This document shows, piece after piece, positions 7,797 through 13,639 of a stretch of DNA of 15,500 nucleotides. Where the stretch lies: NCBI GenBank assembly GCA_030606165.1, contig JAUWGZ010000027.1:1-15500 (forward strand). Reading direction: 5' to 3'. The position numbers and the translations under genes are program-made. The stretch is from Dehalococcoidia bacterium (GTDB lineage Bacteria > Chloroflexota > Dehalococcoidia > GIF9 > AB-539-J10). The stretch's first letter is position 1; each line of letters opens with the position of its first letter. The notes under the pieces are model-generated. The model made no database searches, was not told where the DNA came from, and was given only the letters and a program-made list of their open reading frames with translations.

Positions 7797-8994
7797 CATT
7801 TCAGAGGCAATTGAAGATATAAGGGCAGGCAAGTTTATCATTGTCGTTGATGACGAGTCACGCGAAAATGAAGGGGATCTGGCCATGGCTGCCGAGAAGA
7901 TTACTCCTGAGGCGATAAATTTTATGGCCAAGCATGGTCGGGGACTGATTTGCCTTCCTATTATTGGTCAAAGGCTTGATGAGTTGAGAATACCACTGAT
8001 GGTTGCTAATAACACCTCACACTACTCCACCGCCTTCACAGTTTCTATTGAGGCAAAGAGTAAAGTTACCACCGGCATCTCTGCCTATGATCGAGCCCAT
8101 ACCATAAAAACAGTGCTTGATCCTAACACCAAGGCGGGGGATTTGGTTCAGCCAGGGCATATATTCCCTATTCGTGCCAAGGGAGGCGGGGTGTTAGTAC
8201 GGGCAGGACACACCGAAGCTATTGTCGATCTGGTTAGACTAGCTGGACTTTATCCTGCTGGCGTCATATGTGAGATTATGGATGAAGATGGCACTATGGC
8301 CCGTCTGCCTCAGCTTGAGGCCATGGCTTCTAAGTTTGCCTTAAAGATTGTAGCTATCGCTGATTTGATTGCCTACCGTCTTCGTCATGAAAAATTGGTG
8401 CAAAGAGTAACTGAGGCTAGGCTGCCCACTGCGTATGGAGAATTTACAGCCGTGGCTTATAAAAGTGTTGTTGATGCCGCTGAACATGTTGCTCTAGTTA
8501 AAGGTGATATATCAAATGATGGGCCAGTGCTGGTACGTGTTCACAGTGAATGTCTGACTGGAGACGTCTTTGGTAGTTTGAGATGCGATTGTGGGGCTCA
8601 GATTGAGATGGCTTTACAAAGTATAGCCAAAGAAGATCGCGGCGTTTTTCTTTATATGAGACAGGAAGGGAGGGGAATCGGGTTTCACAACAAGCTTTGC
8701 GCCTATGCTCTTCAGGATCAAGGGATGGATACTGTGGAGGCCAATATAGCTTTAGGTTTTGCTCCTGATTTGAGAGATTATGGGGTAGGTGCCCAAATTT
8801 TGGCCGACTTAGGTTTACATAATATTCGACTGCTTACCAATAACCCTAAGAAGGTAATTGGGCTGGAAAGCTATGGAATTAAGATAGTCGAGACTGTTCC
8901 TTTAATAGCCCCATCTACCCCCTATAACATCCGCTATTTAGAAACCAAGCAAAAGAAGTTAGGACATATTCTAGGTATACAGGAGGGTAAGTAA
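7786..8994 (+). CDS. ribBA: Bifunctional 3,4-dihydroxy-2-butanone-4-phosphate synthase / GTP cyclohydrolase II
   Basis: A 402-residue fusion, the usual length. The N-terminal RibB domain (about 1–200) makes the four-carbon unit from ribulose 5-phosphate; its acidic active site DDESRENEGDL is at about 22–32, with RAGHTEA and GVICEIMDEDGTMARLP later. The C-terminal RibA domain (about 205–400) opens the imidazole ring of GTP; it has the zinc cysteines in SECLTGDVFGSLRCDCG, the catalytic MRQEGRGIG, and TNNPKKVIGL. Both halves keep their key residues, so both activities are expected. AGGGGA sits 5 bases before the ATG inside the end of ribE, and the stop codon shares a base with the ribH start. 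Confidence 0.97.
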   Translation: MLASISEAIEDIRAGKFIIVVDDESRENEGDLAMAAEKITPEAINFMAKHGRGLICLPIIGQRLDELRIPLMVANNTSHYSTAFTVSIEAKSKVTTGISAYDRAHTIKTVLDPNTKAGDLVQPGHIFPIRAKGGGVLVRAGHTEAIVDLVRLAGLYPAGVICEIMDEDGTMARLPQLEAMASKFALKIVAIADLIAYRLRHEKLVQRVTEARLPTAYGEFTAVAYKSVVDAAEHVALVKGDISNDGPVLVRVHSECLTGDVFGSLRCDCGAQIEMALQSIAKEDRGVFLYMRQEGRGIGFHNKLCAYALQDQGMDTVEANIALGFAPDLRDYGVGAQILADLGLHNIRLLTNNPKKVIGLESYGIKIVETVPLIAPSTPYNIRYLETKQKKLGHILGIQEGK

Positions 8995-9461
8995 TGGCTA
9001 AGCATTATGAAGGTATTCTGATAGGAAAAGGTCTTAAGTTTGCCGTAGTTGTTTCTCGCTTTAATGAGTTAATAACCACGAAGCTGCTTGAGGGGGCAAA
9101 GGACGCTTTATTGCGCCACGGTGTCGCTGAAGGTGACATGGATATTGTCCGGACTCCAGGATGTCTAGAGATCCCGCTTATAAGCAAAAAATTAGCACAG
9201 AGTAATAAGTACGATGCCATAGTATGCCTTGGCGCGGTGATTCGTGGCGGCACTCCCCATTCTGAGTATGTTGCTTCCGAGGTAAATAGGGGAATTGGCA
9301 GAGTGAGCCTGGATACCGGCCTACCAGTAATACAAGGCATAATCACAGCTGATACTTTGGAGCAGGCTATCCAGAGAGCAGGGGCTAAAGAGGGTAATAA
9401 AGGCTTTGTTGCCGCAGTAAGCGCTATTGAAATGGCAAATCTGCTTAAGGCTATTCAGTGA
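8994..9461 (+). CDS. ribH: 6,7-dimethyl-8-ribityllumazine synthase
   Basis: A 155-residue lumazine synthase, joining the RibD-derived pyrimidine with the RibB-derived butanone phosphate. Family motifs are VVVSRFNELIT near residue 18, CLGAVIRGGTPHSEYVASEV around 75–95 (the His of TPH is the presumed general acid), and DTLEQAIQRAG near 121. The protein normally assembles into pentamers or 60-subunit shells; the sequence alone does not tell which. The ATG overlaps the ribBA stop by one base (TAATG) and GGAGGG precedes it, so the last two genes are probably coupled. It ends the riboflavin operon. Its last 11 bases overlap the 3' end of the opposite-strand gene at 9451, and no intrinsic terminator is visible. 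Confidence 0.97.
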   Translation: MAKHYEGILIGKGLKFAVVVSRFNELITTKLLEGAKDALLRHGVAEGDMDIVRTPGCLEIPLISKKLAQSNKYDAIVCLGAVIRGGTPHSEYVASEVNRGIGRVSLDTGLPVIQGIITADTLEQAIQRAGAKEGNKGFVAAVSAIEMANLLKAIQ

Positions 9462-9705
9462 CTTTATAAACTTTGTCACCGCGCCTTACTCTATCAGGAA
9501 CTTTTATGCCCACAAGGTCGCCGGGCTTGCCCTCGGTGATGTTAACGCGCTCAATCTGCATAGATTCTATAGCCAGTTCCATATCTGTGGTGCTGCCCTT
9601 GATATGGATTTTATCACCTATTTTCAATGTGCCGCTTAGCTCTATACCAGCTACTACAGGATTAGCAAAAAAATCACTTACCTTGCCAATTTCCACTTCG
9701 CCCAT
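9451..9705 (-). CDS. Small translation-factor-like protein (EF-Tu domain 2-like beta-barrel)
   Basis: An 84-residue protein that resembles only domain 2 of translational GTPases such as EF-Tu and IF-2: strand-rich, with the pattern VVAGIELSGTLKIGDKIHI, an IESMQIERVNITEGKPGD stretch and GIKVPDRVRRGDKVYKV at the end. No G domain (P-loop, NKxD) is encoded, so it cannot be a GTPase. Stand-alone versions are annotated as elongation-factor-like proteins in some bacteria and archaea; their role is unknown, with RNA or ribosome binding as inference. I prefer the ATG at 9705, which has AGGAGG 9 bases upstream, over an in-frame TTG at 9711 only 3 bases away. It is convergent with ribH and divergent from the gene at 9846. 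Confidence 0.8.
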   Translation of the reverse strand: MGEVEIGKVSDFFANPVVAGIELSGTLKIGDKIHIKGSTTDMELAIESMQIERVNITEGKPGDLVGIKVPDRVRRGDKVYKVTE

Positions 9706-9714
9706 CTTCAAATA

Positions 9715-9729
9715 CCTCCTTTCAGGAGG
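9715..9729 (-). promoter_or_regulatory. Inverted repeat that would pair with the ribosome binding site of the EF-like gene
   Basis: A perfect 6-base inverted repeat with a 3-base loop (CCTCCT, GAA, AGGAGG on the minus strand). Its 3' arm is exactly the AGGAGG ribosome binding site of the gene starting at 9705. If the transcript includes the full 5' arm, the hairpin would hide the site. The predicted start of transcription (near 9725) falls within the 5' arm, so folding may be partial. Confidence 0.4.
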
Positions 9730-9731
9730 AT

Positions 9732-9760
9732 ATCATACACTTTTTCCGATTAAAAATCAA
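9732..9760 (-). promoter_or_regulatory. Promoter for the EF-like gene
   Basis: On the minus strand TTGATT (9760–9755, 4 of 6) and TATGAT (9737–9732, 5 of 6) are separated by 17 bases. The predicted start is near 9725, giving a leader of about 20 bases that contains the AGGAGG. Confidence 0.6.
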
Positions 9761-9780
9761 CATGGAGGACCAGTTATACC

Positions 9781-9809
9781 TTGACAAGTCGCGCTGCTAT
9801 ACTTATGAT
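9781..9809 (+). promoter_or_regulatory. Strong sigma-70-type promoter for the two small genes at 9846–10407
   Basis: TTGACA (9781–9786, 6 of 6 consensus), a 17-base spacer, and TATGAT (9804–9809, 5 of 6). Transcription should begin near 9816, about 30 bases before the ATG at 9846. It is back to back with the EF-like promoter; their -35 boxes are 20 bases apart, so one bound regulator could affect both. Confidence 0.7.
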
Positions 9810-9845
9810 AGTAAGACAAATAAATCTAATTGGAGGTAGTGTACC

Positions 9846-10166
9846 ATGACTGAAGGAAAAGCAGGGCAACCATATAGTGCGGAGGAGTTACTTTCTTTCG
9901 ACCGCATTAAGAGGGCTATGACAAGCAGGGTCTTGGATAGGATAGAAGAATTGTGGCAGGGAAAACAGCCCTTAAGTGTTGAGCAGATGAATGAAGTGAT
10001 CGCGGGTGAATGGCAGAGAGTAAAGGAGGCGGTAAGGTCATCACCAGCAGCACGGGAAGCTTTCCGTAAGTATTTGGAACGCACCGTCGCTGAACAAATA
10101 GACAAGTTGATGAAAGAGGATAAAGCTGAGCTAGAATCATTAGGCGTTGTGGAGAAGAGTCTATAA
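9846..10166 (+). CDS. Small charged, mostly helical protein of unknown function
   Basis: A 106-residue protein I do not recognise. It has no cysteine, no signal peptide and no membrane segment. It is rich in Glu, Lys and Arg, and its spacing of hydrophobic residues suggests several amphipathic helices (about 11–38, 43–65 and 67–98). Expression looks well supported: a consensus promoter lies upstream and GGAGG is 9 bases before the ATG. The next small gene begins just after the stop, so the two probably form one transcription unit. A soluble cytoplasmic partner or adaptor role is a guess from size and composition only. Confidence 0.7.
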   Translation: MTEGKAGQPYSAEELLSFDRIKRAMTSRVLDRIEELWQGKQPLSVEQMNEVIAGEWQRVKEAVRSSPAAREAFRKYLERTVAEQIDKLMKEDKAELESLGVVEKSL

Positions 10167-10167
10167 A

Positions 10168-10407
10168 TTGGTTTCACAAGATAGAACTAAGCCAGGCGAA
10201 CAGGTCAAGCAAGACCGGGATATAGGGCAGTTAATTAAGCGCCTCGATATGTTAGATGAGAGGCTGGATAACATGGATTCTATAGTAACATCACTTATAG
10301 AAAGGGTGATGGGAAGACCCCTTGTTATGGAAGTAACCTGCCCTAATTGTGGTCAAACTATACAAATCAATGTCACCAGTGGTGTAAGGCTGCGAGGTAA
10401 AGAATAG
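10168..10407 (+). CDS. Small coiled-coil protein with a single CxxC knuckle, unknown function
   Basis: A 79-residue protein from a TTG at 10168, two bases after the previous stop. An in-frame TTG at 10147 would add seven residues and overlap the upstream gene; neither start has a well-placed ribosome binding site (GGAG lies 13 bases before 10168), so the start is uncertain. Residues 22–47 form a regular heptad series (L22, L26, L29, L33, M36, V40, L43, V47), predicting a coiled coil. It is followed by VTCPNCGQTIQI (C58, C61), half of a zinc ribbon. A full four-Cys metal site would need two chains, which fits a coiled-coil dimer; this is inference. No family is recognised. Confidence 0.65.
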   Translation: MVSQDRTKPGEQVKQDRDIGQLIKRLDMLDERLDNMDSIVTSLIERVMGRPLVMEVTCPNCGQTIQINVTSGVRLRGKE

Positions 10408-10496
10408 CCATAGCAAGCATCGTACTTTTATCAATGTTTAATTTCTAAGCCACCCAATGATAAGTAATCTTCTATTTCTGCCATATTATCAAAGAT

Positions 10497-10525
10497 TTGT
10501 CGTGTTCAGCTATGTTTGATACAAT
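10497..10525 (+). promoter_or_regulatory. Promoter for the tRNA-Val gene
   Basis: TTGTCG (10497–10502, 4 of 6), a 17-base spacer and TACAAT (10520–10525, 5 of 6) put the start of transcription at about 10532, essentially at the mature tRNA 5' end (10534). The stretch from 10408 to 10496 shows no gene or clear terminator. Confidence 0.55.
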
Positions 10526-10533
10526 CGTCAAAC

Positions 10534-10606
10534 GGGCGGTTAGCTCAGTGGTTAGAGCGCTGCGTTGACATCGCAGAGGTCACTGGTTCAAGTCCAGTAC
10601 CGCCCA
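10534..10606 (+). tRNA. tRNA-Val (anticodon GAC)
   Basis: The 73 bases fold into a complete cloverleaf. The acceptor stem GGGCGGT pairs fully with ACCGCCC, followed by discriminator A. The D arm is GCTC/GAGC, the anticodon stem CTGCG/CGCAG encloses loop TTGACAT with anticodon GAC (valine codon GTC, and GTT by wobble), and the T arm ACTGG/CCAGT holds TTCAAGT. CCA is not encoded; six T residues follow directly, so CCA must be added after processing. It lies 51 bases before thrS and may be cotranscribed with it. Confidence 0.96.
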
Positions 10607-10657
10607 TTTTTTGATGAAATTATGTTTGATTTCTAGATTCATAATGGAAAGTTCGAG

Positions 10658-12388
10658 ATGAAATCAAAAAACAAGGATGAGCAACTGGGACGGATGCGCC
10701 ACTCTGCATCTCATATCATGGCTGAGGCAGTACAGTGTCTTTTTCCCGAGGCTAAATTCGGCATCGGACCGACCATTGAGAACGGCTTCTATTATGACTT
10801 CGAGCTGCCACGCCCATTAACACCGGAAGACTTGCCTGTAATTGAGAACAAGATGAGAGAGATTATTAGTCAGAATGTACCGTTTGTTACAGAGGAGATG
10901 AGCAAGGATGAAGCGCGTAAGCTCTTTGCTACCCAGCCCTATAAATTGGAGCTTATTGACGAGATCCCCGATACTAGTGTAACTATCTATAAACAAGGTT
11001 CTTTCACCGATTTATGTCGTGGTCCCCATCTAGCCACTACGGGTGAGGTAAAAGCATTTAAACTTACTCATCTAGCTGGAGCATACTGGCGTGGTGATGA
11101 AAAGCGACCCATGCTACAAAGAATTTACGGTGTGGCTTTTGAAAGCCAAGAGGAGCTTGACGATTATTTATCGTGGCAAGCTGAAGTCACTAAACGTGAC
11201 CATAGGAAGCTGGGCAAAGAACTTGACCTCTTCAGTACTCACGAGGAAATCGGTCCTGGCTTAATTTGCTGGCACCCCAGAGGTGCTTTGATTCGACAAA
11301 TCATCGAGGACTTCTGGAGGGCAGAGCACATCAAGCGGGGCTATGATATCGTTTACACTCCCCACATTGCCAAGCTAGATTTGTGGAAAACTAGCGGGCA
11401 TTGGGAATTCTATCGGGATTATTTATTCCCACCGATGGAAATTGAAGGACAGCACTATATGCTAAGGCCCATGAATTGCTTGGGCCATATTTTGATTTAT
11501 AAAAGCCAATTGCGCAGTTATCGCAATTTGCCTTTGAGATATGCCGAATTAGGCACAGTATATAGGTATGAGCGAACTGGTGTATTATATGGTCTTGCCA
11601 GGGTTAGGGGATTTACTCAAGATGATGCTCACATTTTCTGCCGACCTGACCAGGTTGAAGAAGAAGTACTAGGAGTTCTGAACTTGGCACAATTCATGAT
11701 GTCTAGCTTTGGCTTTGATGAGTATGAGTTGTTGTTATCAACGCGCCCTGAGAAATATGCTGGCACAGTTTCAATGTGGGAAGAGGCCACGGGATCCTTG
11801 AAACACGTTCTAGAGAAACTTGACTTGCATTATGAAGTGGATCCTGGCGAGGGGGTTTTCTACGGGCCTAAAATCGATATTAAACTCAAGGACGCTTTAG
11901 GGCATGTTTGGCAAGGTCCTACCATCCAAGTTGATTTCAATTTGCCACAACGCTTTAATGTCTGTTATATTGGTGAAGATGGCTTGGAACATAATGTGGT
12001 GATGATACATCGCACAGTTTTAGGTAGTATGGAGCGTTTTTTAGCTTGCCTCACAGAGCATTATGGTGGTGCCTTCCCGGTATGGTTATCGCCGGTTCAA
12101 GCAATAATAATCCCCATAGCAGATCGCCACGTTGGCTATGCAAATAAGGTAGAGAGCGATTTTAAAAATGAGGATATCCGAGTTCGGGTTGACGACCGCT
12201 CTGAGAGGATGAATTTGAAAATAAGAGAAGCCCAACTGGAGAAAGTCCCATATATGCTTATAGTTGGTGATAAAGAAATGGCTTCATCCAGTGTGTCACT
12301 TCGCTTAAGGAGTGGCGAGAATCCGGGCTTAGAAACTCTGGTACAAGTTAAGAGTAGAATAAGGTCAGCTATAGAGGCCAAGTCTTGA
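10658..12388 (+). CDS. thrS: Threonyl-tRNA synthetase lacking the N-terminal TGS domain
   Basis: A 576-residue class II synthetase that charges tRNA-Thr. The N2 editing domain is present, with H15 and H19 in RHSASH and C120/H124 in DLCRGPH. The catalytic core keeps the zinc ligands C274 (MNCLGH), H325 (DDAHIFC) and H451 (MIHRTVLGSMERF). Their spacings, 51 and 126, equal those of the Escherichia coli enzyme (C334, H385, H511), a uniform shift of 60 residues. The anticodon-binding domain occupies about 475–576. The missing residues match the TGS domain. An in-frame stop at 10634–10636 leaves no room for it upstream, so this is not a wrong start. The ribosome binding site is weak (GGAAAG). A weak promoter-like pair (TTGATG at 10611, TAGATT at 10634) precedes it. 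First gene of a translation operon. Confidence 0.96.
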   Translation: MKSKNKDEQLGRMRHSASHIMAEAVQCLFPEAKFGIGPTIENGFYYDFELPRPLTPEDLPVIENKMREIISQNVPFVTEEMSKDEARKLFATQPYKLELIDEIPDTSVTIYKQGSFTDLCRGPHLATTGEVKAFKLTHLAGAYWRGDEKRPMLQRIYGVAFESQEELDDYLSWQAEVTKRDHRKLGKELDLFSTHEEIGPGLICWHPRGALIRQIIEDFWRAEHIKRGYDIVYTPHIAKLDLWKTSGHWEFYRDYLFPPMEIEGQHYMLRPMNCLGHILIYKSQLRSYRNLPLRYAELGTVYRYERTGVLYGLARVRGFTQDDAHIFCRPDQVEEEVLGVLNLAQFMMSSFGFDEYELLLSTRPEKYAGTVSMWEEATGSLKHVLEKLDLHYEVDPGEGVFYGPKIDIKLKDALGHVWQGPTIQVDFNLPQRFNVCYIGEDGLEHNVVMIHRTVLGSMERFLACLTEHYGGAFPVWLSPVQAIIIPIADRHVGYANKVESDFKNEDIRVRVDDRSERMNLKIREAQLEKVPYMLIVGDKEMASSSVSLRLRSGENPGLETLVQVKSRIRSAIEAKS

Positions 12389-12960
12389 ATACTGTTCCAG
12401 GGGGTAGAAAGAGCATAGTTAAAGAATTATTAACCAACAGGAGAATAAGAGCCAGAGAAGTTCGCCTCATAGGGGAAGATGGGGAACAGCTGGGCGTAGT
12501 GCCTCTACAGAAAGCATTGCAAATTGCTTATGAGCGCGGCCTTGATTTGGTGCAGGTAGCATCAACGATGACTCCGCCAGTATGCCGGATTCTTGATTAT
12601 GGTAAATATAAGTATGAGCAAACTAAAAAGGAACGCAAGGCAAAGAGGGGCCAAAGAGTTGGCTTACTCAGGGAGGTCCGTTTAAGACCCAAGATAGAAG
12701 AGCATGATTTACAGGCAAAAATTAAGACAACAAAGAAATTATTGGAGGAGGGTAATAAAGTACGGTTGTTTCTAAGGTTTAGAGGACGCGAAGTTATTTA
12801 TCCTGAACTAGGTTGGAATGTACTGCGTAAAGTAGCTGAAGCCTCCAAGGAATTAGCCGTGGTAAGTAGCTCCGGTAATGCCGAGAGAAGTATAGCCTTG
12901 GTCTTATCCCCGGTTTCCCAGAAGAAGTCTAAGGAGACAGGAACAGATGCCAAAACTTAA
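12385..12960 (+). CDS. infC: Translation initiation factor IF-3
   Basis: A 191-residue IF-3, which keeps the 30S subunit free and checks start-codon pairing. The N-domain has RRIRAREVRLIGEDGEQLGV near residue 20 and ILDYGKYKYEQ near 68; the linker is Lys-rich; the C-domain has LREVRLRPKIEEHDL and FLRFRGREV. The start is TTG at 12385, overlapping the thrS TGA, with AGAGG 7 bases upstream. A second possibility is a rare ATA at 12415, preceded by AGGGGG. IF-3 genes often use poor start codons for autoregulation, so an unusual start here is in character. The 3' end overlaps rpmI by 14 bases. Confidence 0.96.
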   Translation: MNTVPGGRKSIVKELLTNRRIRAREVRLIGEDGEQLGVVPLQKALQIAYERGLDLVQVASTMTPPVCRILDYGKYKYEQTKKERKAKRGQRVGLLREVRLRPKIEEHDLQAKIKTTKKLLEEGNKVRLFLRFRGREVIYPELGWNVLRKVAEASKELAVVSSSGNAERSIALVLSPVSQKKSKETGTDAKT

Positions 12961-13144
12961 AACCCATAAAGGAGCAAAGAGCCGTTTTAATATAACAGGT
13001 AGCGGCAAGCTGATGCGTACTAAATGCGGCAAGAGCCATTTGAGGCGAAAAAAGGCTCCTAGAACTAAGCGCCTCTACGATGAAATGATCATGACCTCCT
13101 CAGCGGATAAGAAGAGGATTAGGAGGCTTTTACCCTACAAATAG
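12947..13144 (+). CDS. rpmI: 50S ribosomal protein L35
   Basis: A 65-residue, strongly basic protein with the L35 pattern: PKLKTHKGAKSRFNITGSGKL at the start, SHLRRKKAPRTKRL in the middle and IRRLLPYK at the end. It is a small component of the large ribosomal subunit. The ATG lies within the last codons of infC, with AAGGAG about 10 bases upstream, in the conserved infC–rpmI–rplT order. Confidence 0.97.
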   Translation: MPKLKTHKGAKSRFNITGSGKLMRTKCGKSHLRRKKAPRTKRLYDEMIMTSSADKKRIRRLLPYK

Positions 13145-13214
13145 TGTAGGGAGGGAAAGTAATTTATTTTGTTGCTAAAGAAAGATAACGCCCAAGGAGT
13201 AAAGGAGGAAAAAC

Positions 13215-13580
13215 TTGCCACGAGCCAGGAGTGGAAAAGTTACCCACAGACGACATAAAAAGGTGCTTGAGCTGACCAAGGGACACCGAGCGGCCAGACA
13301 TAATCTTTATAGGACAGCTCATGAGTCCATGCTTCATGCCTTAGATTATTCCTATCGTCATCGTCGTGAACGGAAAGGCGACTTCAGAAAGCTATGGATT
13401 ACCCGCATTAATGCTGCGGCACGGGCTAGAGGACTTACTTACAGTCAGTTTATAGCCGAGTTAAGAAAATCAAATGTAGAAATCGATCGCAAGATGTTAG
13501 CTGAGATGGCAGTCAAAGATCCTGAAGGTTTTGCTACATTAGTAGCTTCGGTAACTGAGACTAACTCACCCCGCTTGTAA
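13215..13580 (+). CDS. rplT: 50S ribosomal protein L20
   Basis: A 121-residue L20, an early assembly protein that binds 23S rRNA. It begins PRARSGKVTHRRHKKVLEL, followed by the basic YRHRRERKGDFRKLWITRIN and ARGLTYSQFIAEL. The start is TTG, with a strong AAAGGAGG ending 6 bases upstream, and the next residue matches the family start. A 70-base gap separates it from rpmI. L20 represses this operon by binding its mRNA in several bacteria; I could not identify such a site here. Confidence 0.97.
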   Translation: MPRARSGKVTHRRHKKVLELTKGHRAARHNLYRTAHESMLHALDYSYRHRRERKGDFRKLWITRINAAARARGLTYSQFIAELRKSNVEIDRKMLAEMAVKDPEGFATLVASVTETNSPRL

Positions 13581-13590
13581 TGGTATTATG

Positions 13591-13618
13591 CCTGAAAATT
13601 CCAGGAATTTTGAACAGG
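13591..13618 (+). promoter_or_regulatory. Inverted repeat between rplT and pheS
   Basis: CCTG, AAAATT, a 5-base loop, AATTTT, three unpaired bases and CAGG form a two-part hairpin; the inner 17 bases are fully symmetric around one A. No T-run follows, so it is not a standard intrinsic terminator. It could be an attenuator, an mRNA-processing site or a protein site. Confidence 0.3.
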
Positions 13619-13639
13619 GATAACATTGCGTAGCAGTCA

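Noticed and set aside
10511..10630. Ten-base direct repeat TATGTTTGAT flanking the tRNA gene (10511 and 10621) as an attachment site
   Set aside because: It is short and A/T-rich, one copy is part of the tRNA promoter spacer, it does not involve the tRNA 3' end, and no integrase or inserted element is present.
10607..10657. T-box leader controlling thrS
   Set aside because: Only 51 bases separate the tRNA-Val gene from thrS, far too short for a T-box, and no T-box consensus is present.
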